From: Aulostomus chinensis
Taxonomy: Eukaryota; Chordata; Actinopteri; Syngnathiformes; Aulostomidae
Assembly (NCBI GenBank): GCA_037954235.1
Contig: JBBMOA010000004.1
Span: forward strand, 3,795,001-3,859,000
Length of the DNA: 64,000 nt
Direction: 5' to 3'
The notes under the pieces are model-generated. The model worked only from the letters and a program-made list of their open reading frames with translations, ran no database searches and had not been told where the DNA came from. Numbering within the stretch: position 1 is the stretch's first letter; every line of letters starts with the position of its first letter. Below are positions 33,166 to 44,796 of this stretch, one piece after another. The translations under genes were made by a program, and so were the position numbers.

Positions 33166-36100
33166 ATGTTCACAAGCATGGATCTATCGATGTATTGGAT
33201 CTGGGTTTGTGTCCTGTTCAACGTGCCGCTCACGGGATGTTTGGAGATACACCTTTCGGAGACTTTACAGCCCGGGTCCATCCTGGCAAACCTGTCGCTC
33301 GGTCCTGGATGGACTTATAAACTTGACAGGACTTTTTCCCCGGTATTCATTCAAAGCTTCCTCCAACTTGGGAAGCGCAGCGGAGTTCTCCGCCTGTCCC
33401 AGACTTTGGAGTGTGCGCACACGCCGGAGAACCCCGCGCCTGTTCATTTTAGAACAGGTTCCTTGACATCTGGTGATGTTATTCTTTCACGTTTTAATGT
33501 CTTCGTCCATGGCCAGGACTGTTTTATCAAATACAAGAGAAAGAACTCGTCGGGTAAGCCAGATATTCACATTAAACACTCTTTTAAAGCGGAGGAAACT
33601 TCCTGTGTCTCGGCAGGTTCATTACTTTTCAACATAACTGAACTTCTGCCTCCATTTACGCGGAGCGTCGCTTTTTTGGACACTGTGTGTACTGGAAAAT
33701 ACTTAAATGCAGTGTTCAGACAAGGGGGTTTGTTCCCGGACAATGACCTGTGTCTTCCAGGACGGTCCCAAGTGGATCTGCAATGCGCGCTGCACAGCTC
33801 CTCAGCCAGTCGAGTCTCCGTGCAGCTAACGCTCATAAAAGTGCCTGAACAACACGGATCCCTCTCAGAAACCGTCCCAAGGCAGTCTGGAGAACTGACC
33901 CGGAGAGGCAAGCGACAGGTCAACACGTCACCCCAATTCCAGCTCCCTAATTACCAGGTGTCAGTACCTGAGAATGAGCCTGCAGGCACCCGAGTCATCA
34001 CGCTGAAAGCCACTGATCCGGATGATGGGGAGGCAGGGCGGCTGGAGTATGGCATGGAAGCCCTATTTGACAGCAGGTCCAATGACTTTTTCACCATTGA
34101 TTCTCAGACAGGCGGCATAACAACTATCCAGTCACTAGACAGAGAAGTCAAGGACACACATGTGTTTAAAGTCACAGTGACTGACAATGGCACCCCGAAA
34201 AGATCCGCCACGTCTTACCTCACTGTCACTGTGAGTGACACAAATGATCACGGCCCTGTGTTTGAGCAAACTGAGTACCGGGTTAGTATCCGGGAGAATG
34301 TTGAAGTGGGATTTGAAGTGATGACAATCCGAGCCACTGACGGGGACGCTCCCTCCAACGCCAATATGATTTACAAAATTGTCAACGGCGATGGCGTAAA
34401 CTCTGTGTTTGAGATCGACCCCCGGAACGGCCTGGTGAGGATCAGAGAGCGACCGGACAGGGAGACCAGGGCCAGGTATCAGCTGATCGTTGAGGCCAAT
34501 GACCAAGGCAAAGACCCAGGTCCTCGAAGTGCCACTGCCACTGTCAACATCTCTGTGGAGGATGAGAACGACAACTATCCACAGTTCAGCGAGAAGCGGT
34601 ACGTCGTCCAGGTCCCAGAGAACGTAGCTGTCAACACTAAAGTCATCCAGGTGGAAGCCACTGACAAAGACGAGGGCAACAACGCAAAAGTTCACTACAG
34701 CATCATCAGTGGCAACGTCAAAGGACAGTTCTACATTCACTCCCCTACTGGTGTGATCGATGTTATCAATCCTCTGGACTACGAGATGATTCGGGAGTAT
34801 AATTTGAGAATTAAAGCTCAAGATGGTGGCAGGCCTCCGCTGATAAACGGCACTGGTATGGTGGTGGTGCAAGTGGTGGACGTGAACGACAACGCCCCCA
34901 TGTTTGTCAGCACGCCTTTCCAGGCTACTGTCCTAGAAAATGTGGCCGTTGGTTATTCTGTGATCCACATTCAAGCGATCGATGGGGATTCAGGGGAAAA
35001 CGCCCGTCTGGAGTACCGGCTAACTGACACCGCTCCTGGTTTTCCATTCACCATCAACAACAGCACGGGCTGGATTACAGTGAAAGAAGAACTCGACAGG
35101 GAGACCACAGAGTTCTACACCTTCGGCGTGGAAGCGAGGGACAACGGGATCCCTGTGATGTCCTCCTCAGCCAGCGTCAGCATCACGGTGCTCGATGTGA
35201 ATGACAACGTGCCCACATTTACTGAGAAAATCTACTCGCTGAAGATAAACGAAGACGCTGTGGTGGGGACCAGCGTGCTAACAGTGACGGCTCTGGACAG
35301 GGACGTCAACAGCGTGGTGACCTATCAGATCTCTAGCGGGAACACAAGGAACCGTTTCGCCATCACCAGCCAGAGCGGTGGCGGTCTTATCACATTGGCC
35401 CTCCCCTTAGACTACAAGCAGGAACGCCAGTATGTGCTGACAGTTACCGCCAGTGATGGAACACGCTATGACACGGCTCAGGTTTTCATCAACGTGACCG
35501 ACGCCAACACACACAGACCCGTTTTTCAAAGTGCCAATTACCAGGTGATGCTCAGCGAAGAAAAACCAGTGGGCTCCACTGTGGTGGTGATCAGCGCAAC
35601 GGACGAGGACACAGGAGAAAATGCTCGCATCACGTATGTTATGGAGGACAATGTTCCTCAGTTTAAAATTGACCCGGACACTGGTGCCATCACAACCCAA
35701 ATGGAGATCGATTATGAAGACCAGGCCTCCTACACGTTAGCCATCATTGCCAGGGACAACGGCATCCCGCAGAAATCTGACACCACCTACGTGGAGATTA
35801 TCATCCTGGATGCCAACGATAATGCTCCCCAGTTCCTTAGGGATATCTACCAGGGGGCTGTCTTAGAAGATGCCCCTGTCTACACCAGTGTTCTCCAGAT
35901 CTCTGCTTCAGACAGAGATTCTGGCTCAAATGGCAGGTTGAGTTACACATTTCAGGGTGGCGATGACGGCGATGGAGATTTCTTCATCGAGCAGTATTCT
36001 GGTATCATCAGAACTGCTCGTAAACTGGACCGGGAGAACGTTCCCGTGTACAACCTGAAGGCCTTCGCTGTCGATAAGGGGGTTCCCCCTTTAAAAGCAG

Positions 36101-36700
36101 CTGTTTCTGTTCATATAGTTGTTCAGGACATAAATGACAACGCCCCAGTGTTTGAAAAGGATGAGCTTTTCATTGATGTGAAGGAGAACAGCCCCGTGGG
36201 GTCCGTTGTGGCCCGAATCACCGCCACTGACCCCGATGAGGGCACCAATGCACAGATCATGTACCAGATTGTAGAAGGGAATATCCCAGAGGTTTTTCAG
36301 CTGGATATTTTCAATGGGGACCTCACCGCACTCACAGACCTGGATTATGAGACCAAAACAGAGTATGTCATCGTGGTCCAGGCCACCTCGGCACCACTAG
36401 TGAGCCGCGCCACCGTGCACATCCGCCTCGTGGACATGAATGACAACAGGCCGGTGCTGAAGGACTTTGAGATCATTTTCAACAACTACGTCACCAACAA
36501 ATCCAACAGTTTTCCATCAGGAATAATTGGTAGGGTACCGGCTCATGACCCGGACGTGTCAGATAAGCTGCGCTACAAATTCGAGTCTGGAAATGAGCTC
36601 AATTTGCTGCTGTTAAATGAGGACACGGGGGATCTGAGGCTGAGCAGGGACCTGGATAATGACAGGCCGCTGGAAGCACCCATGACGATTTCCGTGTCGG
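33166..36700 (+). CDS. celsr1: celsr1 exon 1: signal peptide and nine cadherin repeats (first 1,178 aa)
   Basis: CELSR1 is an atypical cadherin and adhesion GPCR that bridges neighbouring cells at adherens junctions during planar cell polarity. One open exon runs from the ATG to a donor at TCGG|GTAAGG, leaving phase 1. A hydrophobic signal peptide is at residues 10-24 (YWIWVCVLFNVPLTG); Met5 or Met9 could also be the start. The furin-type site RRGKR is at 246-250. Cadherin repeats begin at about residues 256, 365, 471, 577, 682, 784, 888, 993 and 1095, with typical calcium-binding DxND, DRE and LDYE motifs. The ninth repeat is cut by the exon end. Segments such as SGNTRNRFAITSQSGGG and ATDPDEGTNAQIMYQIVEGN match human CELSR1 closely. 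A single exon of about 3.5 kb for this part is normal for the family. EGF, laminin-G and seven-pass parts must lie beyond the window. Which fish paralogue (celsr1a or b) cannot be told. Confidence 0.97.
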
Positions 36701-37245
36701 GTAAGGCATTTAAAGAAATATCTTTCTGTGTGGGAACTCATGCCTTTCATGTCAGCTGCATGTGTCAGTATATGTGTAAGAAAGAAATTTGAGTCGGCAA
36801 TCAATTTCTTTTCCCCTGTTGAGTAGAGACAGAGGGCAGGTTGTTGACTGTTTGCTGCAGGCTCTGCACAGGATCCGGTTGTGCTGCTTTTGTACCATTT
36901 AGGTGATGAGTGTATTGAGTGCAAGTGGCAAGAAAAACCCACTTACGTAAGTATGAGGGTCTGATGTTGCTGGTACAAACTGGAATACACACTTGCACAT
37001 AAGGAAGGCACAGGTAGGATTTCCCTCCACGAGGGCTATAGCCAAGGTTTTGGCTGCGGGACCTTGTGGTTTGTGTCTGTAATAGAGATCTGACAGTTCC
37101 TGCCTTCGTGCTACAAGGTCATGCTGAAAGAATTTGCCTTTTCCCACTACAGAAGCAGACTTTGTTCTTTAAAGTTAAAGATTAGACGACTGCAAACACT
37201 TCACACCTGAACTGGTTGGGTTACACGCTCGCTAATCACATTCAG

Positions 37246-37770
37246 AGGTGGCAAAAGTACACACATTGGTTTCTAAAGAAGAGGTACCGATTCTGATGTG
37301 AGAAAGACGGTAAAAGTACTGATTCAGCCTGTTTATGCATGTGAAAGTAAAGAACTTTAGGCTCTTAGATGTACTCAAAAGCATAAATTAAGTCTTTTTT
37401 TTTCCTGCTCCACCTGCCATGGCGGCTGGTCCACTTTCACGCATGCCACTGGCACAAACATCTTCACCGCACTAGACTCAATTTCTCTGCGGTCGAGTGT
37501 CTCCAACTTGTCTCTGTTGTTCTTTTTAAGGAGGGAATACGGTGGGTGTCTTCTTCAAGCTTCTCTACCTTAGCTGGACATCTGGTCCCCCTTTCTTCTA
37601 TACATTGTGGCAAGTTTCAACCTCGGAGAGCGCCCCCTTTTGTTTCTCTTATTTTGGCCTTTTGTTTGTTGTGCATTAAAACTAGAGAAAAGGAACCTGT
37701 GTTTAAAATGTACGGAAAGGGAAATACAGATTTTGCATTCAAATGTAGTAAGTGGGAGTGAAAGTACTTG
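37246..37770. mobile_element. Possible hAT-like non-autonomous element
   Basis: Starts with GAGGTGGCAAAAGTACACAC and has repeated AAAAGTACTGA / GTGAAAGTAAAGAAC blocks. It ends near GTGAAAGTACTTGGAAAAA. AAAGTACT-rich ends of this kind are common in fish hAT elements. Inverted ends are not clean, so the assignment is tentative. Confidence 0.35.
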
Positions 37771-40148
37771 GAAAAATCTACTTGCCTGCTCTCATCACAC
37801 CACTGCTGTTGTGGTATAAGTTGTGCGACAGTTAACAAATGCTAGCATGCTGCAGGAATACAAACATACAAATGTGCTTCCAGTGACCATGCTGCTGCTG
37901 CAGCGGGTCCATCAGTCTAATCATGTTTGTGGTTATTTAAGACCGGATCAATATGACAGCCGTGACCCTGTCTCTCCAGCAGTGAGAGCAACAGTGGTTC
38001 ATCAGGTGGTGGAAGGCCCTCCCCAGATGTCCCCCCCCCCCTCAAACAAAAGACAGACTGTCCTTTTTTCAGAGCTTTATTGGTGTTATAGATGAGCCAG
38101 CGAGAAGAGGGTGAGTGTGGGGGTGACTGACCTCAATAGTGGCAGGACTTACAGCCCTCATTCACCGCCTCCTGTTTGTCAATAACAGCTGACAGCTCTC
38201 GCGGTAGCCCTGACAACAGTGACCTCATGATGGTCTCATCGGGGCGGTCAGACCTCCCTCTTCATCAGTTGAAATACATTTAAGTGCATTCAATTCAAGA
38301 AAATGCACACTTTTGCTTTGAAAACACCCCCCCCCCCCCATTTTTGTTGGCTCACCCTGATGTCAAGTGTTAGGTAACCATTACTAATGATGTCTTGACC
38401 TTTTAACCCCAGCCTCTTGAGAGAGGAAGGCTTGAGGGGATTGCTGTTAACAAGCTCTCTGAATCACGTCAGTTTGTCTCTCTTTGGGTCGAAATATTGT
38501 TCCTATATTCTTAAGCAGTAGCCAGATTTCTTTTTTTTCTTTTTAGTTTCCATGAATGTACGTTGGACTGCCTTTTTTGAAGCGTCACGCCAGAGAGGGT
38601 TACTGGAGATGGTGACATTTGAAACAACTTGCTTGCTTGAGGTTTTTTTTCCCCGTCTTTCTTCTTTTGTCTTTGTCATAAATGCAAAAAACAGAGGAGG
38701 GAAACACCTAATTTGACAAAGCTTTGACGTAGATAATCTTTAACTGGCGTTGACTGACCAGCTGTTTCATCTTCACGGATGTCTCCAAACTGCCTTTGGC
38801 GCTGGACAGCATGTAACAAGTCTAATACTAGCTGCTACTTAAGAGCAGTTGCAACTTGTTCACTTGAGGGTCAAACCTCTGGAGACCTCTGTCCATTTTT
38901 AACTGATGGATGGCTCCACTTCTGTATTTCTTACAGCCGCAGCAATGTGTAAAATAGCCTATATGGCCATCTTTCCGTGGCATCATATACCCAACTCTGC
39001 TCGCCCCAAACCAGTCGATGGAATTTTCTTGACAGTTAAAAGGACACACAATTGCTGTCTTAGCCTTTTGAACCTCTCTGTCTTTGTCTGCTGCACATAC
39101 CAGTCATTTGAATTTATGTGTCCAAGCAGACATCACCCTTATCACCTCCTATCTCAGCTCGTATCTGCATGAACATCCTTGTCCCTGAGTGATGAGCCTC
39201 TTTATCAGCTCTGTTTTACCTCTTCAACCGCAGTCATTACATCTGATCAATAGACCAAAAGGTTATTGATGTATCAAAGCGAGCACTTGGGGTGGAGCAA
39301 CAGCCAGTAAATTCCTTTCTTGGTCTTCCTAATGAAGCATTTCCTTTGATGCCATCCACAAAGTGCTTTTACTTTGGCGCGCAGAAGTCCTGGGAAGCTT
39401 TCTCCAGCCCTCGACCGAAACACGAGAATATCTCCTCCGAGATGCACTCTCTTAACACACTCAGCCAGCCACAACACTGTTCTATCTGTGCTCCTTCTCT
39501 CTCCCTCCCTCTCCTCTGTTAGCTTTTTTACGTGTGCGTATGGGATACAGTCACTCTGTGGTTTGATGGCTAAGGGCTATGTGCTCTCATTGAAGACGCG
39601 CTTATCTCAGCTCGTCAGATTTCACCACCGGGGTTTTCAGTCTGTTTTCTAAAAGATGAGTATCTGTCAATTTCGTCTTGTGACAGCACTGAGTGGTATT
39701 TCAGTGTAATGCACCTGCCTCCATCTTCTTCGGTTTCAGAGAACAGGTGTAGATATTTCCTCAATCCAGTCAGTGCCCTGCCCAGTTTGGGATTTCTTTC
39801 AAATCAGAGCAAACCTGCAGGGTTTTGACAATTCCCCTACTTTGTTGGCATGAAATCTACATAATAAAGCTTTTACAGCCAAGTTGGTCGATTGCCATTG
39901 TTGATAGCAGGGTCGCCATCTGCAGCCAAAATGTGCCAGATTCTTGGCACAAAAGCTTCTGGTGCCAGAGATCTGGATAATCAGTGATTTCCATCAGCGG
40001 TGATGAAAAGAGAAGATCGTCGTACATCATCTCAGAAAACACTCCTGACCTCTGAGGTGAATCGTCAAAAAACACCCGAATCAGCAGTTCACACAGTCAA
40101 ACAAATTACTTTGGGACAGGGAAGGACACAGTCCAGGGAATAGGAATG

Positions 40149-40150
<2 letters not shown>

Positions 40151-40197
<47 letters not shown>
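40151..40197 (+). repeat. (GT)n microsatellite
   Basis: About 23 uninterrupted GT units in celsr1 intron 1. Confidence 0.9.
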
Positions 40198-40198
<1 letters not shown>

Positions 40199-41155
40199 CT
40201 GATATATGTCAGTACCGCCAACTGCAATTCATGATAAAGCAATTGCTACCAAATTTTGGCACCTGAGAGCACATCTGAGTGGGAGAGTGAAGTATATACT
40301 AGGAGTGACCATCACTCCTGCATCGCGGCCATGCCCAGCACACAGTCGGGGCGAAGGCAGGCCGAAAGAGGTCTCAATTGTGGTTTCAGTTGAAAGACTG
40401 CTCACATTGTAACACACACTGTACCAAAAGGTGACGAGATTGCACCCCACAGCACAGCCATCGCAGCTGCCATCGAGCTCACCGGGTCTTTGGTTCTTTA
40501 TAGCAATATAAGATGGGGCAGTTCCACTTTTGTACATCCAAACTGTAGGTCCTTTACTTGGTTTGAACCGGATTATTTTGTCGATTGAATTCCAGTGCAG
40601 TCTACTAAACTGCCAGATCACATCACTTTCACGCTCCATGCCCGTGCAACTGTACCATGCCAGAGCCCACCTCTTTGAAATGTGCCAGGACCAAGAAAGC
40701 ATAGCGCGCCTGGGCGTGGTACGAAGCGATCAAACGAAAACAAGCTGGACTATAGGGGACAAGCATGCTTGGGCATGGAGCAGATCACCTAGTGTGAGTA
40801 AGGCCCTGAATCACCCAACAATCAGGCATCATTGCCATTCAAACGTTAACACAACCCAACCCTACCAGCCACTGCACTGTTCTATTTCCACCAAATGAAT
40901 AGCTGCTCTTTGCTCCGTAATACGCGAAAGGGACCCACCTGGATACGTTTTTCTGGAAATACCGACCTGATAGGTGGAGTCATGACAGCAAATGATAAAG
41001 CCTGCACCAACTGGTTCGAGGTGGAGTTGGGATATATCGTTGTAGATTGTTACTTAAGAGATTAAAATGATTGATGCTAAATCATCCTTCTTCACCTGTG
41101 GCTGTGATCTTTCTCCTTATCCTGGGTGAGCGAGATTGCAAGCCACTGCATGCAT

Positions 41156-41159
<4 letters not shown>

Positions 41160-41201
<42 letters not shown>
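41160..41201 (+). repeat. (CA)n microsatellite
   Basis: About 20 CA units, preceded by GCATGCATGCATT. Confidence 0.9.
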
Positions 41202-41204
<3 letters not shown>

Positions 41205-43014
41205 CCTTCCCCTCTATCCCCCCCATGGGGCTTTTGCTGAGCTTCCATGCCTCTGCTTTGCCTCCTAATCCTGTTCAAGGAGTTGCATAGCTCAGCTTTT
41301 CAACATTTCTCCTCTCATCCACCCCCACAATACTCACTCTTTTTGCTGCTTTCCCCTCACTCGTCCTCTAATTAGATTTTAACTGTGACACAAGGGCCTT
41401 CTTTAATAATCCATCCATGCACTCACTGAACTTCCACAGACAGGCCCTTCAAAAAATTTCCATGAAAGCCTTAAAGAGATGCAATGAGAGAAACAATGCA
41501 GCAGAACACTGTTGATCATTTAGTTGTGGTCCCGTTGCGACTTACATGACATGTGGTTTTTAATTGGTTCCGTAGAGCCACTTCACCTCCAGTGTGGTCT
41601 TCCATTCTTTCATCATCTTTGGCATACCTGTGGTTTTGAATCATAACATGGCCATGACATCGTGTGTCAGAAGACACACAACACCTTGCCAGGGGACAAA
41701 GTCCTCTTTTTGTGACTGGGTGTGTGTGTGATGTTCAGCAGGGCGAAATGTGAGTCCTCCAGCGGCGCACGCTCATCTGTAAGATCAGAAATGACCCTGA
41801 CCTTTTCTACATATGACTTCTGACCTCCGTTTGATGGATGGAGCAAAGGGGTCCCGCGAGTAGGGAGGATATCTAAATTTCCACTAAAGATTCTTGCCTG
41901 CCAGCAATCACTGTATTAGAGCAGTGCAGGAATAAGTCCAAAAACACACCCCATTTTCCTTTCCTCCATTTCAGTTTCAGTTAAACGCCTGAAATATGGT
42001 CCCTGGTTAGCCATAAGATTCAGGTAGTATCGGTTTTTGTCTCCACGACATGGCAAATTTAGTTAGTGGGGAATTAGACGACACAGGTTTACACGAACTG
42101 AAAATGGAGGAACTGTAAAGCTACAGTAGTCATGGCTGCTCATTCATAGCATAACGTTAGCTTTGCACCGCTGCTTGCGTTTACGCTTCAGAAATCATAA
42201 AAGCGCTGCTCGTTCATCTTGCTGAGAAAACTCTGAATGTCTTTTTAAAGTTTCGATGGCTGCAGGGCAATAATCCTAACTCCAATTAATCCTCCTATTT
42301 TTGGTGGAGAGAATGAAATGTGTGTCATCCCAGTGGCACCTTCTGAGTTACTATTTGCTAATATTGTCCTTTTTGATGTCTTCGATAGAACAAGGGTGCT
42401 TTTTAAAACCTGTGCCTCCCTCTCATAGTTCCATACACCTCTTTGCCATGAAACGGCGTAAGCTTTGCCCATCCTGTCCTTCTGTTTTGTACCAGAACAC
42501 ATTTGAAAAGTTACTTAATTTCCTAACATCCAGTATAAATAAATCCCATCCTGTGGGAAACCTGTTCGCTAATATTGTTTAGCCTTGAAAATGTAAAGTA
42601 GCACGTTATCAAACAGCCTCTTAGTATCAGCTATGTACTGAGGAATGTTAAGTCGCTGCCAGCAGAGGAAAAATGTAAAGTCTATGTATGTAAAGTCTCC
42701 ATGGTGGAGGTCTGGGGGCTTACTGATTGTTATCCTACTGTTTGACCTACTGGCGGTTTCCCAGTCATCCCAGTCATTCAATTTTACTAAACGTCGCCCC
42801 TCACCACAAGTATACCTCATCTCTTAAATCTTTCGTTCTCATTCCTTTCAAAAGAACCCATTAATCATGTGTCAGGAGAGAGAGCTGTTCTTCAGGCGCC
42901 ACGTGGTTGTCTAAAACTGTCCTGAGTGCTAACAGGAACTTATTAGATTACTGGCCTTCTCCCATTCTCTGCTTGTCTGCATGCTTGTCTGCAAAAGTGC
43001 GCTTCTGCTTGCCA

Positions 43015-43035
43015 GTGTGTGTGTGTGTGTGTGTT

Positions 43036-43066
<31 letters not shown>
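43015..43066 (+). repeat. (GT)n microsatellite
   Basis: About 25 GT units with one TTTAT interruption near 43035. Confidence 0.9.
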
Positions 43067-43069
<3 letters not shown>

Positions 43070-43454
43070 TGAGAGATATCACATGCAGTTAGCTAAGCAG
43101 AACGATAAGAGAAAATGGGGGTTTAAATGTAACTGAATTGCCCGTCACCAGGACAAATTATATCTATTTTCTGTAAATAAAAAGATAAGATATATGAAAA
43201 ATATTAAAAAAAAAGGGAATGTTAATTTGCCAGTAGTACCTAGCAGGACCAGATGTTGATGTCTATCTGTTGATGTACACGTGTAAGTATATTTTGAATG
43301 AAAGCTTTCCACCACACGATATTGTTATCACATGCAGATATACATTGATATGCTTTTAGGATTTGTTGGATTTATTGTGTTGTTCGCTAGATTCAAACGC
43401 CAATCAAGCATTATTGTCTCAATCAGCAGTTTGTGCTGCCCCCCCCCCCCCAGC

Positions 43455-43600
43455 CCTGATTCAGTTTGTTCATTCTAGATGTAGTTACCTTCAGAAAAAG
43501 CCAAGTCAGCTGCTTCCCTGTTTTCACTTTCCGTGCTAAGGTAAGCTAAACTAAGCTAACAAGCTACACAGCTTTGTACACAGACGTAAGTGTTCCTCTA
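43455..43600 (-). repeat. Dispersed TTAGCTTAG-type repeat (reverse orientation)
   Basis: It contains TTACCTTCAGAAAAAGCCAA, GCTGCTTCCCTGTTTTC and CTAAACTAAGCTAACAAGCT. This is the reverse of the TTAGCTTAGCAT...AACTAGCCTGG pattern near 2835-2905. It is a fish-wide dispersed repeat by memory; no ends were defined. Confidence 0.4.
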
Positions 43601-44752
43601 GATGAGCTAGAAATTTCATGGATATATTTTGAAAATTGTCAACCTTCTCCGAAAAAAAAGGTGTCATTTAACTTTCTGCAACTGAAAAAATATTGAAGCA
43701 ACGTCAAAAACGCGAGTGAGCGACGTAATTCGTGCCCCGCAGCAGGGCAGGGAGGCGTAATAACAGCGTTCATCCCTCTGATTGTCTGCTCAACGAGCAC
43801 GAAAGGAATCGCATTCATGCTTAATCTTGTACATCCAAGGCTGGCTTTAATGTGTGTGTGATAGGTGTGTGTGTGTGTGTGTGTGTGTGAGCCTCCAGGC
43901 TGTGGTTTGAAGTGTAAATACCAGAGGATCAGGACTGGTCACTGTTGGACTCTGTTGAATGCTCAATTACAGGCTGGCCAGTAAGGAGGGACATCCGGGG
44001 ATCTGAGACCGTCTGCTGTCGTCGCCCGTGACAGACAACACGGCCGTGGGACAGACTTTTCTCCAGGGCTAATGACTGTTGGAGTGTCTGTACGAGCCCT
44101 GAAGTGGATTAAATATTATAATTGAGGCGTGTACATCTACATTCACTGTCCTTGTTTTGCTCCTTCAGGCATCTTTTGTGTTCTCAGAAGGAAATCCGTG
44201 TCGGAGACCTGAAAGTGAAACGTCTTGCTATCATGCGAGTGTGTTTGCGGTGGGGATTTCAAAGACGTGTTGTTTGTCTGCAAACACAAGCGCCTTGGGC
44301 CGGGGGAGGGTTGGGCTGTTAGATCCTAGGGTCTTACCTGCAATTCCTCGCTTTTTGTGTTTCTCCATGTGTTCTTAACGTGTAGCGTGTACAAGCTCAA
44401 CCTAGCCTGCCACTCACACGACACACACCTCTTTGACACACACAGGCAGGGTTATCACACTTACACCCTGCAGGACAATGATTTCACCACTCCAGCAGGT
44501 TTTTGAGGTGAGGGTGACAGTGGTGGTGGCAGAGGGTCGTAACCTGACACACCTTTCTCTCTCTCTCTCTCTCTCTTCAGCCCCCCCCCCCTTTTTTTAT
44601 TCTCTCTCACTCAGTCTAAACAATACCGGTCCTTGTCCCTCTCACCAAAGAGGCGAGGGAAGCGTCGCCGTCGGCTCACGAGTGTAACATTACATGCGTC
44701 AGTCTGTGTGATGACCAGCTGCAGGAATGTTAAGTGGTGGTGGTGGGGTAAT

Positions 44753-44792
<40 letters not shown>
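44753..44792 (+). repeat. (GT)n microsatellite
   Basis: About 20 GT units ending in TACGTACGTAC. Confidence 0.9.

Positions 44793-44796
<4 letters not shown>

Noticed and set aside
34135..34872. 245-codon minus-strand frame opposite celsr1
   Set aside because: It is a shadow of the cadherin repeats on the plus strand; the histidine-rich and valine-rich composition follows from codons of the real frame.
36701..36792. The celsr1 open frame continues to a stop at 36792
   Set aside because: The cadherin pattern stops exactly at a strong GTAAGG donor after TCGG, where the family's first exon ends. The last 30 codons (FKEISFCVGTHAF...) have no similarity and are intron.
37418..37445. Second YY1-like promoter (CATGGCGGCTGG...TTTCACGCATG)
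   Set aside because: It lies within hAT-like repeat sequence and no gene starts after it.
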